From Pseudomonas sp. Gutcm_11s (GTDB lineage: Bacteria; Pseudomonadota; Gammaproteobacteria; Pseudomonadales; Pseudomonadaceae): a stretch of DNA of 64,000 bases. The stretch is taken from positions 344,802 to 408,801 of the forward strand of contig NZ_JAQSUW010000011.1 in NCBI RefSeq assembly GCF_028649395.1. The letters are read 5' to 3'. A program made the position numbers and the translations under genes. The notes below the pieces were generated by a model, which saw only the letters and a program-made list of their open reading frames with translations, was not told the DNA's origin and searched no databases. Below, piece by piece: positions 8,456-18,033 of this stretch. Within the stretch, counting starts at the first letter, position 1, and every line of letters begins with the position of its first letter.

Positions 8456-8640
8456 GTGTCGTTCAGGCGTTGCAGCTCGCGGCGGACCATGGCTGCGTAT
8501 TCGGGCGGGGAGAGGCGGTACAGCTCGGCGGCCACCCAGTCCAGCCAGCGCGCGCCGAGTTCGGCGCGCTGCTGCAGCAGGCGCCGGGCTTCGGCCTCGG
8601 CGCGTGCAGCGTGTTGCTGGTGGAACTGGCTGCGGCTCAC
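8452..8640 (-). CDS. Small helical hypothetical protein (62 aa)
   Basis: 62-aa product, strongly helical, rich in Arg/Ala/Glu/Leu, with a C-terminal segment WLDWVAAELYRLSPPEY. It has no export signal. It sits between the YebC-family gene (9-base gap) and the NUDIX gene (ATGA overlap), so the three probably form one leftward operon. I do not know the family. The tight coupling rather than any motif argues that it is real. Confidence 0.65.
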   Translation of the reverse strand: MSRSQFHQQHAARAEAEARRLLQQRAELGARWLDWVAAELYRLSPPEYAAMVRRELQRLNDT

Positions 8641-8649
8641 GCGTGGCGA

Positions 8650-9351
8650 TTAGCCGGCGAGGCCGACGTAGACGTTCTGCACGTCGTCGTGGTTGTCGAG
8701 GGCTTCGAGGAAGGCTTCGACTTCTTCCATCTGCGCGTCGCTCAGGCCGCTGACCGGGTTCTTCGGGATGTAGCCGATCTTCGCCGAGTTGACGGTGAAA
8801 CCATGCTCCGGCAGGGCCTTGCACACGGCGTCGAGGTCGGTCATCTCGGTGATGAACAGGGTGTCGCCTTCATCGGCCGGCTCGAAGTCCTGGGCACCGG
8901 CTTCGATGGCGGCCAGCTCCGGGTCGGCACCGTTGTCGGTGGAGGCTTCGATCATGCCGACATGGCTGAAGTCCCAGGCCACCGAGCCGGAAGCGCCCAT
9001 CTGGCCCTTGCGGAACAGCACGCGGATTTCCGCCACGGTGCGGTTCAGGTTGTCGGTCAGGCACTCGACGATCACCGGCACCTGGTGCGGGGCGAAGCCT
9101 TCGTAGGTGGTGCGCTCGAAGTTGACGGTCTCACCGAGCAGGCCGGCGCCTTTCTTGATCGCGCGCTCCAGGGTGTCCTTGGGCATCGAGGCTTTCTTGG
9201 CCGCATGGACGGCGACGCGCAGCTTGGCGTTGGTGTCCGGATCGGCGCCGTTACGGGCGGCGACCATGATCTCCTTGACCAGGCGACCGAAAATTTTGCC
9301 CCTGGCGTTGGCTGCGGCTTCTTTAGGTTTGGCTTTCCACTGTGCGCCCAT
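8650..9351 (-). CDS. YebC/PmpR-family protein
   Basis: 233-aa protein of the YebC/PmpR family, starting [19 protein letters not shown] rather than the classical MAGHSKW, so it belongs to the second (YeeN-like) subgroup. Family hallmarks include the N-terminal basic helical domain, [25 protein letters not shown] and NRTVAEIR. Members were described as DNA-binding regulators (PmpR represses quinolone signalling in P. aeruginosa), and more recent work links the family to translation. Pseudomonas also carries a classical yebC beside ruvC, so this is likely a paralogue. It heads the operon with the 62-aa and NUDIX genes. Confidence 0.88.
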   Translation of the reverse strand: MGAQWKAKPKEAAANARGKIFGRLVKEIMVAARNGADPDTNAKLRVAVHAAKKASMPKDTLERAIKKGAGLLGETVNFERTTYEGFAPHQVPVIVECLTDNLNRTVAEIRVLFRKGQMGASGSVAWDFSHVGMIEASTDNGADPELAAIEAGAQDFEPADEGDTLFITEMTDLDAVCKALPEHGFTVNSAKIGYIPKNPVSGLSDAQMEEVEAFLEALDNHDDVQNVYVGLAG

Positions 9352-9382
9352 GACGGAGTTCTCGCGGGTTACGTCTGACGGA

Positions 9383-9399
9383 GCCCCGCATGACGGGGC
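9383..9399. other. GC stem-loop between leftward genes
   Basis: GCCCCG-CATGA-CGGGGC hairpin, 6 bp, between the 120-aa membrane-protein gene and the YebC-family start. There is no T-run on either side, so it is not a strong terminator. It may be part of the YebC leader. Confidence 0.35.
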
Positions 9400-9432
9400 G
9401 AACTGAGGGGGGTGATTCTAACGACTTAGCTT

Positions 9433-9795
9433 TCAGACGGCGATGGTGAACATCGGCAGGTAGAGCGTGACCAATAGCAGCACCAGGGCCAGCCAGGTGC
9501 AGGTGGTGGCCAGGCTGAGGGCGGTCGAGGCCCAGCGCCGACGGATGAACAGCCAGGCGCAGAGCGCGGCGAAGTTCAGGGCCAACACGCCGCGTAGCGC
9601 GGTCCAGATGCCCTGCGGGTGCTCGACCGCCCAGCGGCTGAGCCAGGGGATGTTGTCGCCGAAGCTGTCGAACAGTGGGCGGAAGCCCGGCAGGACGAGC
9701 CAGCCGCCATAGGCCAGGCCGGTTGCGGCGAGCAGGGCGAGGATGGCGAGGGCAATACGGAGTTTCGAACGGGGTGGGGCTGCGGCGCGGTCCAT
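9433..9795 (-). CDS. Three-helix inner-membrane hypothetical protein
   Basis: 120-aa membrane protein of unknown function. It has about three hydrophobic helices: 15-35 (LAILALLAATGLAYGGW), about 68-85 (GVLALNFAALCAWLFI) and 93-115 (LATTCTWLALVLLLVTLYL). The start at 9795 (MDRAAAPP) is preferred over the frame opening at 9852 because AGGAAG lies about 6 bases upstream. It is leftward and followed by the hairpin at 9383-9399. No conserved catalytic motif was seen. Confidence 0.7.
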   Translation of the reverse strand: MDRAAAPPRSKLRIALAILALLAATGLAYGGWLVLPGFRPLFDSFGDNIPWLSRWAVEHPQGIWTALRGVLALNFAALCAWLFIRRRWASTALSLATTCTWLALVLLLVTLYLPMFTIAV

Positions 9796-9855
9796 GCGGG
9801 GCTTCCTGAATAAGTCAGCTGCGCAGTGTCCCCACCCGGTGTGGAAAAGCAAGCC

Positions 9856-10641
9856 TCAGGGGCGTGGCCCGCTCGGCTTGACGAACAGCAGGGTCATGCG
9901 GTCCGGTTCGCCGACTTCCTGGTAGCTGGCCTTTTCCTGGCCGGGCTGCTGCGCCGGGCGGTCGCGGTCGTCGCGCGGGTTGCTGTGCATCTGCTCCAGG
10001 GTGGCGAGCACGAAGCCGGCATCCTTGGCCTTCTGCACCACATGGTCGGTGGGCAGGTAGCCGGTCTGCTCGGCGGCCTCGGGCTTGGCGCCGCTCTCCG
10101 CGCGGTAGGCCACCACGCCGAACTTGCCGCCGGGCTTGAGCACCTGGTACGCGGCTTCGTACATGGCGATCTCGTTGCCGGCGCCGGCCCAGTCCTGGGC
10201 GTCGTCGAAGCTCATCACCAGGTCGGCCGACTGTGGCTCGCCCAGTACCGGCGTCTTGCCGTCGAAGTCGTGGATCTTCACCCGGTCGTAGGGTTGGCCG
10301 GCCTTGGCCAGCTTGTCGCGCAGCGGTGCGTCGCCACCGCTGGCCAGCGCCACGGTGTACTGGCCCTTGTCACGCAGCAGGGGCGCGAGCAGCTCGCTGT
10401 ACCAGCCGTCGCCAGGGCTGATCTCGATCACCGTCTGGCTGGCAGACAGGTCGAAGAAGCGCAGGGTCTCCATCGGTCGCCGGCCCGGGTCGCGCAGGCG
10501 ATTCTCGGCCGAGCGCCAGTCGCCGGCGAGCACGGCATGGTAACGGTCATCGGTGATCTGCCCGGCGCTGTCGAGTGGTTCGGCGGCGTGGGCGCTCGCG
10601 GCAAGGAGCAGGGCGAGCAGGAGGGGGGAGCGGGCTGGCAT
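9856..10641 (-). CDS. Methyltransferase-like protein with signal peptide (COG4798-like)
   Basis: 261 aa. A Sec-type signal (MPARSPLLLALLLAASAHA) precedes a class I SAM-methyltransferase-like domain: motif I VIEISPGDGWYSELL (about residues 70-85), an acidic post-I strand, MSFDDAQDW, and LKPGGKFGVV. The family is known as predicted extracytoplasmic methyltransferases. An exported SAM-dependent enzyme would lack its cofactor, so it may bind another ligand or act as a fold relic; this is unresolved. It stands alone between a membrane protein and ppiC. Confidence 0.8.
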   Translation of the reverse strand: MPARSPLLLALLLAASAHAAEPLDSAGQITDDRYHAVLAGDWRSAENRLRDPGRRPMETLRFFDLSASQTVIEISPGDGWYSELLAPLLRDKGQYTVALASGGDAPLRDKLAKAGQPYDRVKIHDFDGKTPVLGEPQSADLVMSFDDAQDWAGAGNEIAMYEAAYQVLKPGGKFGVVAYRAESGAKPEAAEQTGYLPTDHVVQKAKDAGFVLATLEQMHSNPRDDRDRPAQQPGQEKASYQEVGEPDRMTLLFVKPSGPRP

Positions 10642-10708
10642 GGGAGCATCCTCCGGGACGGCTTCATAGGTGAAGACAGCCGTCGGCGGCAGAACGCTCC
10701 CGCAATTT

Positions 10709-10731
10709 GCCCGGCCTGCCAGGAGCCGGGC
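10709..10731 (-). terminator. Terminator-like hairpin after ppiC
   Basis: A GCCCGGC / GCCGGGC 7-bp stem with a 9-base loop starts 8 bases beyond the ppiC stop on the minus strand. Only a weak AAATTG stretch follows, so termination strength is uncertain. Confidence 0.4.
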
Positions 10732-10738
10732 GGGTGGA

Positions 10739-11020
10739 TCAGTCCTGGCGGCTGGTGACTTCCACCAGGTGGTAGCCGAACTGGGTCTTCACCGGACCCT
10801 GGACCACGCCGACCGGGGCGCTGAACACCACCTGGTCGAATTCGCGGACCATCTGGCCGGGGCCGAAGGAACCGAGGTTGCCGCCGTCACGGCTGGACGG
10901 GCAGGTGGAGTTGTCCTTGGCGACCTGGGCGAAGTCGGCGCCACCTTCGATGGCGGCTTTCAGTTCGTTGCACTTGGCTTCGCTGGCAACCAGGATGTGA
11001 CGGGCAGATGCGCGGGGCAT
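10739..11020 (-). CDS. ppiC: Parvulin-type peptidyl-prolyl isomerase PpiC
   Basis: 93-aa single-domain parvulin, cytoplasmic, that interconverts cis and trans prolyl bonds. Features: ASARHILV at the N-terminus with the active-site His, then a Cys-containing segment (STCPSSRDGGNLGSFGPGQM) and a C-terminal FGYHLVEV with the second His. The length equals E. coli PpiC. The ATG at 11020 is preferred over the longer frame from 11050 because AAGGAGA lies about 8 bases upstream. Monocistronic, with a hairpin downstream. Confidence 0.93.
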   Translation of the reverse strand: MPRASARHILVASEAKCNELKAAIEGGADFAQVAKDNSTCPSSRDGGNLGSFGPGQMVREFDQVVFSAPVGVVQGPVKTQFGYHLVEVTSRQD

Positions 11021-11083
11021 GGTGGTATCTCCTTGAGTTAAGGCGCCCATTCTAGGGGCTGTTGCCGTTCCGATGCGACCGCT

Positions 11084-13039
<1,956 letters not shown>

Positions 13040-13238
13040 GGTGATCCCGGAATTCGTGACACAGCGCCCACGGACGGGGCGAATCCAGGCGGCATCGAGT
13101 CTCCGCTCGCGAGGGGCCGCTGACAGCAATCAGCGATTCGGCACGCGAGCGAATTATCGGCACCCGGGCTGGTGGATTCAGGGATGAGGGACGAACGGGG
13201 CTACCGCCGGTCGACCTAGCGCAGCGGTAACGAAGCGG

Positions 13239-13382
13239 CTATTTCGGCAGCAGCGGGCCTGGTTCGGGCACCGGGGCGGGCAGCGGCGCGACCTCTTCGA
13301 GGTTCTCCAGAACCTCTTCCGGCAGGTCCTGGCCGGTGGGGGAATCGTCGTTGTCGTGGGGCAGGGGTTCGTCGTCGGCCAT
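13239..13382 (-). CDS. Small acidic proline-rich protein (47 aa)
   Basis: Predicted 47-aa product starting MADDEPLPHDNDD, with many Asp/Glu and Pro residues and no hydrophobic segment, so probably disordered. The ATG at 13382 is preceded by GAGAGG at about 7 bases. It lies between the GNAT gene and the FtsH-like gene, all leftward. Support is modest: codon use matches neighbours and the Shine-Dalgarno is plausible, but no family is recognised. Confidence 0.45.
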   Translation of the reverse strand: MADDEPLPHDNDDSPTGQDLPEEVLENLEEVAPLPAPVPEPGPLLPK

Positions 13383-13409
13383 GGTCGGGCCTCTCGCAGG
13401 GTTACCCAG

Positions 13410-13988
13410 TTAGGGCTCCGTCGCGGCGCCAGGGTTCCCGCGAGCGTTGTGCGCCAGCCATTCCTCGCGGGTGATCTCCCACAGCTCGGAGGGCAGGCGC
13501 CCGCTGACGTAGTTTTTCTCGATCACCTCCACCAGGCGCATGCCGCCGCGGGCGGAGATGCGGCTGGAGGCGATGTTGGGCACGGCCTTGGGCGCACGCA
13601 GCACGGGGCGCTGCAGCACCTCGAACCAGTAGGCGGTGGCCGCCGCGCAGGCTTCCTGCATCAGGCCCTGGCGCTGGTGGCGTGGGTCGAGCCAGAAGCC
13701 GCGGTTGTTGTCCGGTTCGTCGCTGAGGCTGATCACGCCGATCAGGGTTTCCGGCTGCGCCGTCAGGCGGATGCTCCAGTGCCATTCGCGGCCCTCGCGC
13801 ATGGCCGGCAGCGACACGTCGCGCATGAAGCTCAGGGCGCCATCGGCGGGGTAGGGCCAGGGCACGCGGTCGGCCAGGTAGCGGACGATCTCCCATTGCG
13901 GGAATAGCGCCTGGATGGCTGGCGCATCGGCCAGCTGCAGCGGGCGCAGGGTCAGGCGCGGGGTAGTGAGGGTGGCAAGGCTGGACAT
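13410..13988 (-). CDS. GNAT N-acetyltransferase (RimJ/RimL type)
   Basis: 192-aa acetyl-CoA-dependent N-acetyltransferase. TPRLTLRPLQLADA at the N-terminus is the classic RimJ/RimL opening; the acetyl-CoA loop is in RGFWLDPRHQRQGLMQEA (Q/RxxGxx type) and the C-terminal ARGGMRLVEV segment is typical. The substrate is unknown: an N-terminal amine of a protein or a small molecule. It is divergent from ppyR-nnrS and separated by the regulatory region with NorR-like sites. Confidence 0.85.
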   Translation of the reverse strand: MSSLATLTTPRLTLRPLQLADAPAIQALFPQWEIVRYLADRVPWPYPADGALSFMRDVSLPAMREGREWHWSIRLTAQPETLIGVISLSDEPDNNRGFWLDPRHQRQGLMQEACAAATAYWFEVLQRPVLRAPKAVPNIASSRISARGGMRLVEVIEKNYVSGRLPSELWEITREEWLAHNARGNPGAATEP

Positions 13989-14059
13989 CCTGCGGCTCCG
14001 TTCGACTGTCCGTGTCGCTGCATGCTGCCAGCAGGAACCCGGTTTTTGCCAGTTTTGCT

Positions 14060-14116
14060 GTCGTTTTGACCTTGCCGTGTCGATATGACTCTGTGCGAAG
14101 GCTGTGTCATTTCGAC
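14060..14116 (+). promoter_or_regulatory. Three NorR/FhpR-type enhancer sites (GT-N7-AC)
   Basis: Three near-palindromic 11-mers fit the NorR consensus GT-N7-AC: GTCGTTTTGAC at 14060-14070, GTCGATATGAC at 14079-14089 and GTCATTTCGAC at 14106-14116. Start-to-start spacing is 19 and 27 bases. E. coli NorR likewise uses three such sites upstream of a sigma-54 promoter. In Pseudomonas the NorR homologue is FhpR. The assignment rests on pattern match and on the NO-linked genes downstream. Confidence 0.65.
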
Positions 14117-14156
14117 ATGTAATTTATAAGTTATTGATTATATTGAATATATTTTC

Positions 14157-14171
14157 TGGCACGAGTCCTGA
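14157..14171 (+). promoter_or_regulatory. Candidate sigma-54 promoter for ppyR-nnrS
   Basis: TGGCACGAGTCCTGA: a perfect -24 TGGCAC element, with GA where the -12 GC is expected at the correct 10-base spacing. It lies 41 bases after the last NorR-like site and about 50 bases before the ppyR ATG. The imperfect -12 lowers confidence. Confidence 0.5.
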
Positions 14172-14186
14172 TATGGAAATGGCAAA

Positions 14187-14201
14187 GGGGCTTTTCGCCC
14201 C
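14187..14201 (+). other. Leader hairpin before ppyR
   Basis: GGGGC-TTTTC-GCCCC stem-loop in the predicted 5' leader, 22 bases before the ppyR ATG and close to the expected transcription start. It may stabilise the 5' end; its function is unknown. Confidence 0.4.
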
Positions 14202-14223
14202 GACTCTCAAGGGAGACGCCGCC

Positions 14224-14481
14224 ATGATCGAGTACCTGAGCTGCCCGCAGAATGTCCTGAAAGTGTCCACGCAATTGCTGATCGCCGGCATGCTCATGCT
14301 GCTGGCGGGTATCGGCGCCGGCTACGGCATGGAGGGTCAGCTGAGCATCCCGGCCCTGGTGATCGCCCACTCCGGCGTGGTCGTCGGCCCGACGCTGCTG
14401 AAGATCGGCTATGTGATGCGCCTGATCGCCCAACACTACCTGCGTAAACAGGAAGGCGAGGCCTGCTGTGCAACTGCTTGA
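14224..14481 (+). CDS. ppyR: PpyR-like small membrane regulator
   Basis: 85-aa inner-membrane protein with two helices (about 12-32 and 38-62) and a basic C-terminus (RLIAQHYLRKQEGE). Gene order before nnrS and size match P. aeruginosa PpyR (PA2663), described as affecting psl and pyroverdine expression, next to PA2662. ATG 14224 is chosen because GGGAGA precedes it; the frame is open back to 14104 but that upstream part overlaps the promoter. It overlaps nnrS by 14 bases, so the two are cotranscribed and coupled. Regulation by nitric oxide is inferred from the upstream sites. Confidence 0.8.
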   Translation: MIEYLSCPQNVLKVSTQLLIAGMLMLLAGIGAGYGMEGQLSIPALVIAHSGVVVGPTLLKIGYVMRLIAQHYLRKQEGEACCATA

Positions 14482-15652
14482 TCGCAACACTGCCCTGGCC
14501 GTGGCGCCGATCTGGCGCCTGGGCTTTCGTCCGTTCTTCCTCGGTGGCGCGCTGTTCGCCCTGCTCGCGGTAGCGCTGTGGGGCGCGGCGCTGGCCGGGC
14601 ATGCGAGCCTGCAGCCGCTGGGCGGCCTGCTGGCCTGGCACCGCCACGAGATGCTGTTCGGCTTCGGCCTGGCGATCATCGCCGGCTTCCTGCTCACCGC
14701 CGTACAGACCTGGACCGGCCTGCCCAGCCTCTCCGGGCGCCCCCTGGTCGCACTGTTCGGCCTCTGGGTCGCCGGCCGTCTGGCCTGGTTCCTGCCATTG
14801 CCGCTACTCGCCCTGGCCGCCATCGAACTGGCCTTTGCCGTGGCGCTGCTGTTCGCCTTCGGCCGCCTGGTGTTCCTGGCGCGGCAGAAGAACAACGCGC
14901 CGATCGTCGTGGTGCTGGCGCTGCTCGGCGCCTGCCAGGGGCTGACCCTGTATGGCCTGGCCCTCGGTGATGACGGTCTGCAACGCCGTGGCGCGCTGGC
15001 CGCGCTGTGGCTGGTGGCGGCGCTGATGGGCATCATCGGCGGGCGGGTGATTCCGTTCTTCACCCAGCGTGGCCTGGGGCTGCCCAGCCAGGCGGCGGCC
15101 AAGCCCTGGTTGATGTGGAGCCTGCTCGGAGGCTCGCTGGTTATCGCTGCGCTGACGGCCGCCGGCATCAATCTGCAGGCCGCGCCGCTGCTGGCGCCGT
15201 TGTTCCTGGCGGTGGCCGGCCTGCACGGCTGGCGCCTGCGCCTGTGGTACCACCCTGGTATCTGGCGTGTGCCGCTGCTCTGGTCACTGCACCTGGCCTA
15301 TGCCTGGATGGCCGTGGCGGCGCTGGGCATGGCGCTGTGGCACCTGGGCCTGTTGCGGCAGCCGAGCCTGGCCAGCCATGCCCTGGCGGTCGGTGCCATG
15401 GGCGGCCTGATCCTGGCCATGCTGGCTCGCGTCAGCCTCGGTCACACCGGGCGCCCGCTGACGCCTCCGCGCGCCATTAGTTGGGCCTTTGCTCTGCTGC
15501 ACGGCGCCACGCTATGCCGCGTACTGCTGGCCGGCGTAAGTGTCTATGGCCTGTGGCTGGCGGCGGCCGGCTGGTGCCTGGCCTTCGTCATCTTCCTGCG
15601 CCATTACGCGGCGATGTACTGGAGCGCGCGGGTCGACGGCCATCCGGGCTGA
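14468..15652 (+). CDS. nnrS: NnrS-family heme-copper membrane protein
   Basis: 394-aa polytopic inner-membrane protein with about 12 hydrophobic helices. The family signature WHRHEMLFGFG (about residues 57-67) holds the histidines thought to bind metal or heme, and a later VIPFFTQRG segment is also typical. NnrS proteins protect against nitrosative stress and follow NO-reductase or flavohemoglobin regulons. The GTG start at 14468 lies inside the ppyR 3' end. It is the last gene before a strong terminator at 15659-15686. Confidence 0.9.
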   Translation: MQLLDRNTALAVAPIWRLGFRPFFLGGALFALLAVALWGAALAGHASLQPLGGLLAWHRHEMLFGFGLAIIAGFLLTAVQTWTGLPSLSGRPLVALFGLWVAGRLAWFLPLPLLALAAIELAFAVALLFAFGRLVFLARQKNNAPIVVVLALLGACQGLTLYGLALGDDGLQRRGALAALWLVAALMGIIGGRVIPFFTQRGLGLPSQAAAKPWLMWSLLGGSLVIAALTAAGINLQAAPLLAPLFLAVAGLHGWRLRLWYHPGIWRVPLLWSLHLAYAWMAVAALGMALWHLGLLRQPSLASHALAVGAMGGLILAMLARVSLGHTGRPLTPPRAISWAFALLHGATLCRVLLAGVSVYGLWLAAAGWCLAFVIFLRHYAAMYWSARVDGHPG

Positions 15653-15658
15653 GGCGGC

Positions 15659-15686
15659 AAGCCCTTGCCCCGACCGGCAAGGGCTT
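15659..15686 (+). terminator. Rho-independent terminator of ppyR-nnrS
   Basis: A perfect 11-bp stem (AAGCCCTTGCC / GGCAAGGGCTT) with a 6-base loop, ending in TTTCCTGT, starts 6 bases after the nnrS stop. Confidence 0.8.
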
Positions 15687-15725
15687 TCCTGTCCGGGCCG
15701 TCGAAGAAACAGGGTGAACCCTTCA

Positions 15726-15759
15726 AGAATGCGGTCTGCAGCGATGTGGCCCGCATTCT
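15726..15759 (+). other. Inverted repeat in leader of 151-aa gene
   Basis: AGAATGCGG and CCGCATTCT form a perfect 9-bp inverted repeat separated by 16 bases, 39 bases before the ATG at 15798. It could be an operator or an mRNA stem; nothing decides. Confidence 0.4.
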
Positions 15760-15797
15760 GCAAACGCAGGGGCAACGGACTTCTGCAGGGACCCGCC

Positions 15798-16253
15798 ATG
15801 ACTACCATCAACAGCACTTCGCCGCTGGCCAGCTACCTCGCCAGCGCCAGCAAGACCACCGCCACTTCGGCTGGCACCCAGGAAAAGGCCAGCGAGGGCT
15901 CCAGCGATCCGATCGCCGAGCTGCGTCGCCTGGCCAACCTGATGGTGGCCCGCAGCGAGGGTGGCCTGCTGCGCGCGCTGAACGGCGGCGGCAGCCTGCA
16001 ATCCGGCGCCAGCACCGCCACCAGCGGCAATCAGACAAGTACCGGCAGCAGCGGCAAAATCCAGCTGCCGGATGTCGCCGACATGGATCGCGACGGTGCC
16101 GCCAAGCTGCTGGAACAAGTCAACAAGCTGATCGACGCCGGCCTCGGCGACAGCACCAGCTTCGTCGGCGCCAAGGATGGTCAGCAGACCAACTCGCTGA
16201 CCACCTACCGCGACTGGTTGCAGGAGAAAGGCGGCATCAGCATCTACGTCTGA
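15798..16253 (+). CDS. Ser/Thr/Gly-rich hypothetical protein (151 aa)
   Basis: No family recognised. The 151-aa product lacks a signal peptide or membrane helix. The N-terminal half is a low-complexity Ser/Thr/Ala/Gly region with one helix (IAELRRLANLMVARSEGG); the C-terminal half is more ordered (AAKLLEQVNKLIDAG, then YRDWLQEKGGISIYV). The composition resembles secreted or surface-appendage accessory proteins, but no export signal is visible. A 9-bp inverted repeat precedes it. Its 3' end overlaps the convergent methyltransferase by 17 bases. Confidence 0.7.
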   Translation: MTTINSTSPLASYLASASKTTATSAGTQEKASEGSSDPIAELRRLANLMVARSEGGLLRALNGGGSLQSGASTATSGNQTSTGSSGKIQLPDVADMDRDGAAKLLEQVNKLIDAGLGDSTSFVGAKDGQQTNSLTTYRDWLQEKGGISIYV

Positions 16254-17064
16254 TCGCCTGCAGCGTGTAACTCAGCGGCACACGCTCGCGGCCGCTGTGC
16301 AGCCGCCATTCCTCGTCGGTACCCATCTCCATCTGCCCCGGCAGCGCCTCCCAGGGGATGCTGTCGTGTTCCTCCAGGCCGCTGATATCCAGGCCGTGGC
16401 GCAGCAGGGCGGTGACGATCTCGCCGAGCCCGTGGTTCCACTCGTGGGTGACGGTTGCCGTCAGCGCCCGCTCGGTCTGCACGTAGGTGCTGTCGTCGTC
16501 CCACACCATCGGCTGCACGTGCTCGAAGTAGGGGTGGCGAATCACCAGCTCGTTCTGGCACTCCTGGTCCAGGGCGAACAGCAGCGGATGTCCTTCGCGC
16601 AGGAACAGGCGCCCGCCCGGCTTGAGCAGGGTGGCGACGTTGCGCGCCCAGTCGTCGATGCGCGGCAGCCAGTTCAGTGCGCCGATGCTGGTGTAGACCA
16701 GGTCGAAGCTGGCCGGCGGCAATACGCTGGCGGCGTCATAGACCGAGGCCTCGACGTAGTCGATCTGTGCGCCAGCGCGCTGCGCCAGGCGGCGTGCCTG
16801 GGCCAGCGAGGCGGGGGAGAAGTCCAGGCCGCTCATCTGCGCGCCGAGGCGCGCCAGCGACAGGGTGTCGGTGCCGATATGGCATTGCAGGTGCACCGCG
16901 CGCAGGCCGGCGATATCGCCCAGGCGCGGCAGATCGAAGCGCACCACGCCAGAGAGGTGGGCCGGATCGCTGGCGAAGATTTCCGCCTGGTAATCCGGCG
17001 AGGCGGCGTGCAGGTCGGCGCGCTCGTCCCAGTTAGCGCGGTTGATAGCGAAGGACTTGTCCAT
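16237..17064 (-). CDS. Class I SAM-dependent methyltransferase
   Basis: 275-aa cytoplasmic methyltransferase. The SAM-binding motif I region is AVHLQCHIGTDTLSLARLG (about 56-74), followed by the acidic GLDFSPASL post-I segment, SFDLVYTSIGALNWL (motif II/III) and LLKPGGRLFLREGHP. The N-terminal NRANWDERADLH box is typical of a bacterial small-molecule methyltransferase subgroup. The acceptor is unknown. It is single, leftward, and overlaps the end of the 151-aa gene by 17 bases. Confidence 0.85.
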   Translation of the reverse strand: MDKSFAINRANWDERADLHAASPDYQAEIFASDPAHLSGVVRFDLPRLGDIAGLRAVHLQCHIGTDTLSLARLGAQMSGLDFSPASLAQARRLAQRAGAQIDYVEASVYDAASVLPPASFDLVYTSIGALNWLPRIDDWARNVATLLKPGGRLFLREGHPLLFALDQECQNELVIRHPYFEHVQPMVWDDDSTYVQTERALTATVTHEWNHGLGEIVTALLRHGLDISGLEEHDSIPWEALPGQMEMGTDEEWRLHSGRERVPLSYTLQAIRRRC

Positions 17065-17184
17065 GGCAGCACTCCATTGCTCGGGAACGCGACGGTAGTC
17101 TGCTGGTCTTCACCCGGCAAGCCTGGCATTTCCTGCCGCCGCTAGACGCGGCATGATGGGCCTATAAGAAATTGGGGGATTCCA

Positions 17185-18033
17185 ATGCATTCGATGTCGT
17201 CCGTACTGCGCTTCACCCTTCTGGCATTCGGCCTGTCGGCCACGGCTGTGCAGGCCGCCGACGAGGCCCAGCTGATCGAATCGATCAACGCCTATCGCAG
17301 CCAGGTGCAGCGTTGCGCGGACCAGGCCTCGCCCGAGCTGCCGCCGCTGACCGCCGATATCCGCCTGGTGCTGCCGGCCGCTGGCAGCGCCGACCTGGCG
17401 GACGCCCTGGCGCGCGCCGGTTACCCCATGGTCAACGTGCAGGCGATCACCCTCTCCGGGCCGCGCGATGCGGCGTCGGCCATGCAGGCGTTGCAGGAGA
17501 GCTTCTGCCGCGTGGTGCTCGACCCGCAGTTCGTCGATGTTGGTGTGAGCCGCGCCGACCGCGACTGGCGCATCGTGCTGGCGCGCCCGCTGCTCGGCGG
17601 ACGCCTGGGTGATTGGCAGGCGGAAGGGCAGAAGCTGCTGGCGGAGATCAACGTCGCCCGTGGCCAGGCGCGTCAGTGCGGGGAGCAATCGTTCGCCGTC
17701 GCCGCGCCGCTGGCTTGGAACGCCACCCTCGGCGGCGTGGCCGAGGGCCACAGCCGCAGCATGGCCAACAACAACTACTTCGATCACCGCGACCGCGATG
17801 GCCGCACCCCCGGCGACCGCGCCGAACTGGCCGGCTACGCGGGGCAGCAGGTCGGCGAGAACATCGCCGCCGGCCTGGATAACGCACAGAAGGTGGTCGC
17901 CGGCTGGCTGGCCAGCCCCGGCCACTGCGCGAACCTGATGAGCCCGCAGTTCAGCGAAGTGGGCGCCGCCTACGCGGTGGACCCGAAGAGCGACGCCGGC
18001 ATCTACTGGACGGCGCTGTTCGGCGCGCCGTGA
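17185..18033 (+). CDS. Secreted CAP/SCP-domain protein with duplicated domain
   Basis: 282-aa exported protein with a signal peptide ending AVQA. It contains two CAP (SCP/PR-1) units. The C-terminal one (about 145-282) is canonical: EGHSRSMANNNYFDH, GENIAAG and WLASPGHCANLM carry the His/Glu cluster and Cys. The N-terminal one (about 25-140) aligns in outline (LIESINAYR, then ESFCRVVLDPQFVDVGV) but has lost the His/Glu residues. The start may be ATG 17185 or 17194. Bacterial CAP proteins are extracytoplasmic and their function is largely unknown. Confidence 0.85.
   Translation: MHSMSSVLRFTLLAFGLSATAVQAADEAQLIESINAYRSQVQRCADQASPELPPLTADIRLVLPAAGSADLADALARAGYPMVNVQAITLSGPRDAASAMQALQESFCRVVLDPQFVDVGVSRADRDWRIVLARPLLGGRLGDWQAEGQKLLAEINVARGQARQCGEQSFAVAAPLAWNATLGGVAEGHSRSMANNNYFDHRDRDGRTPGDRAELAGYAGQQVGENIAAGLDNAQKVVAGWLASPGHCANLMSPQFSEVGAAYAVDPKSDAGIYWTALFGAP

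Noticed and set aside
14104..14223. N-terminal extension of ppyR
   Set aside because: It would cover the third NorR-like site and the -24 element and has no ribosome-binding site.
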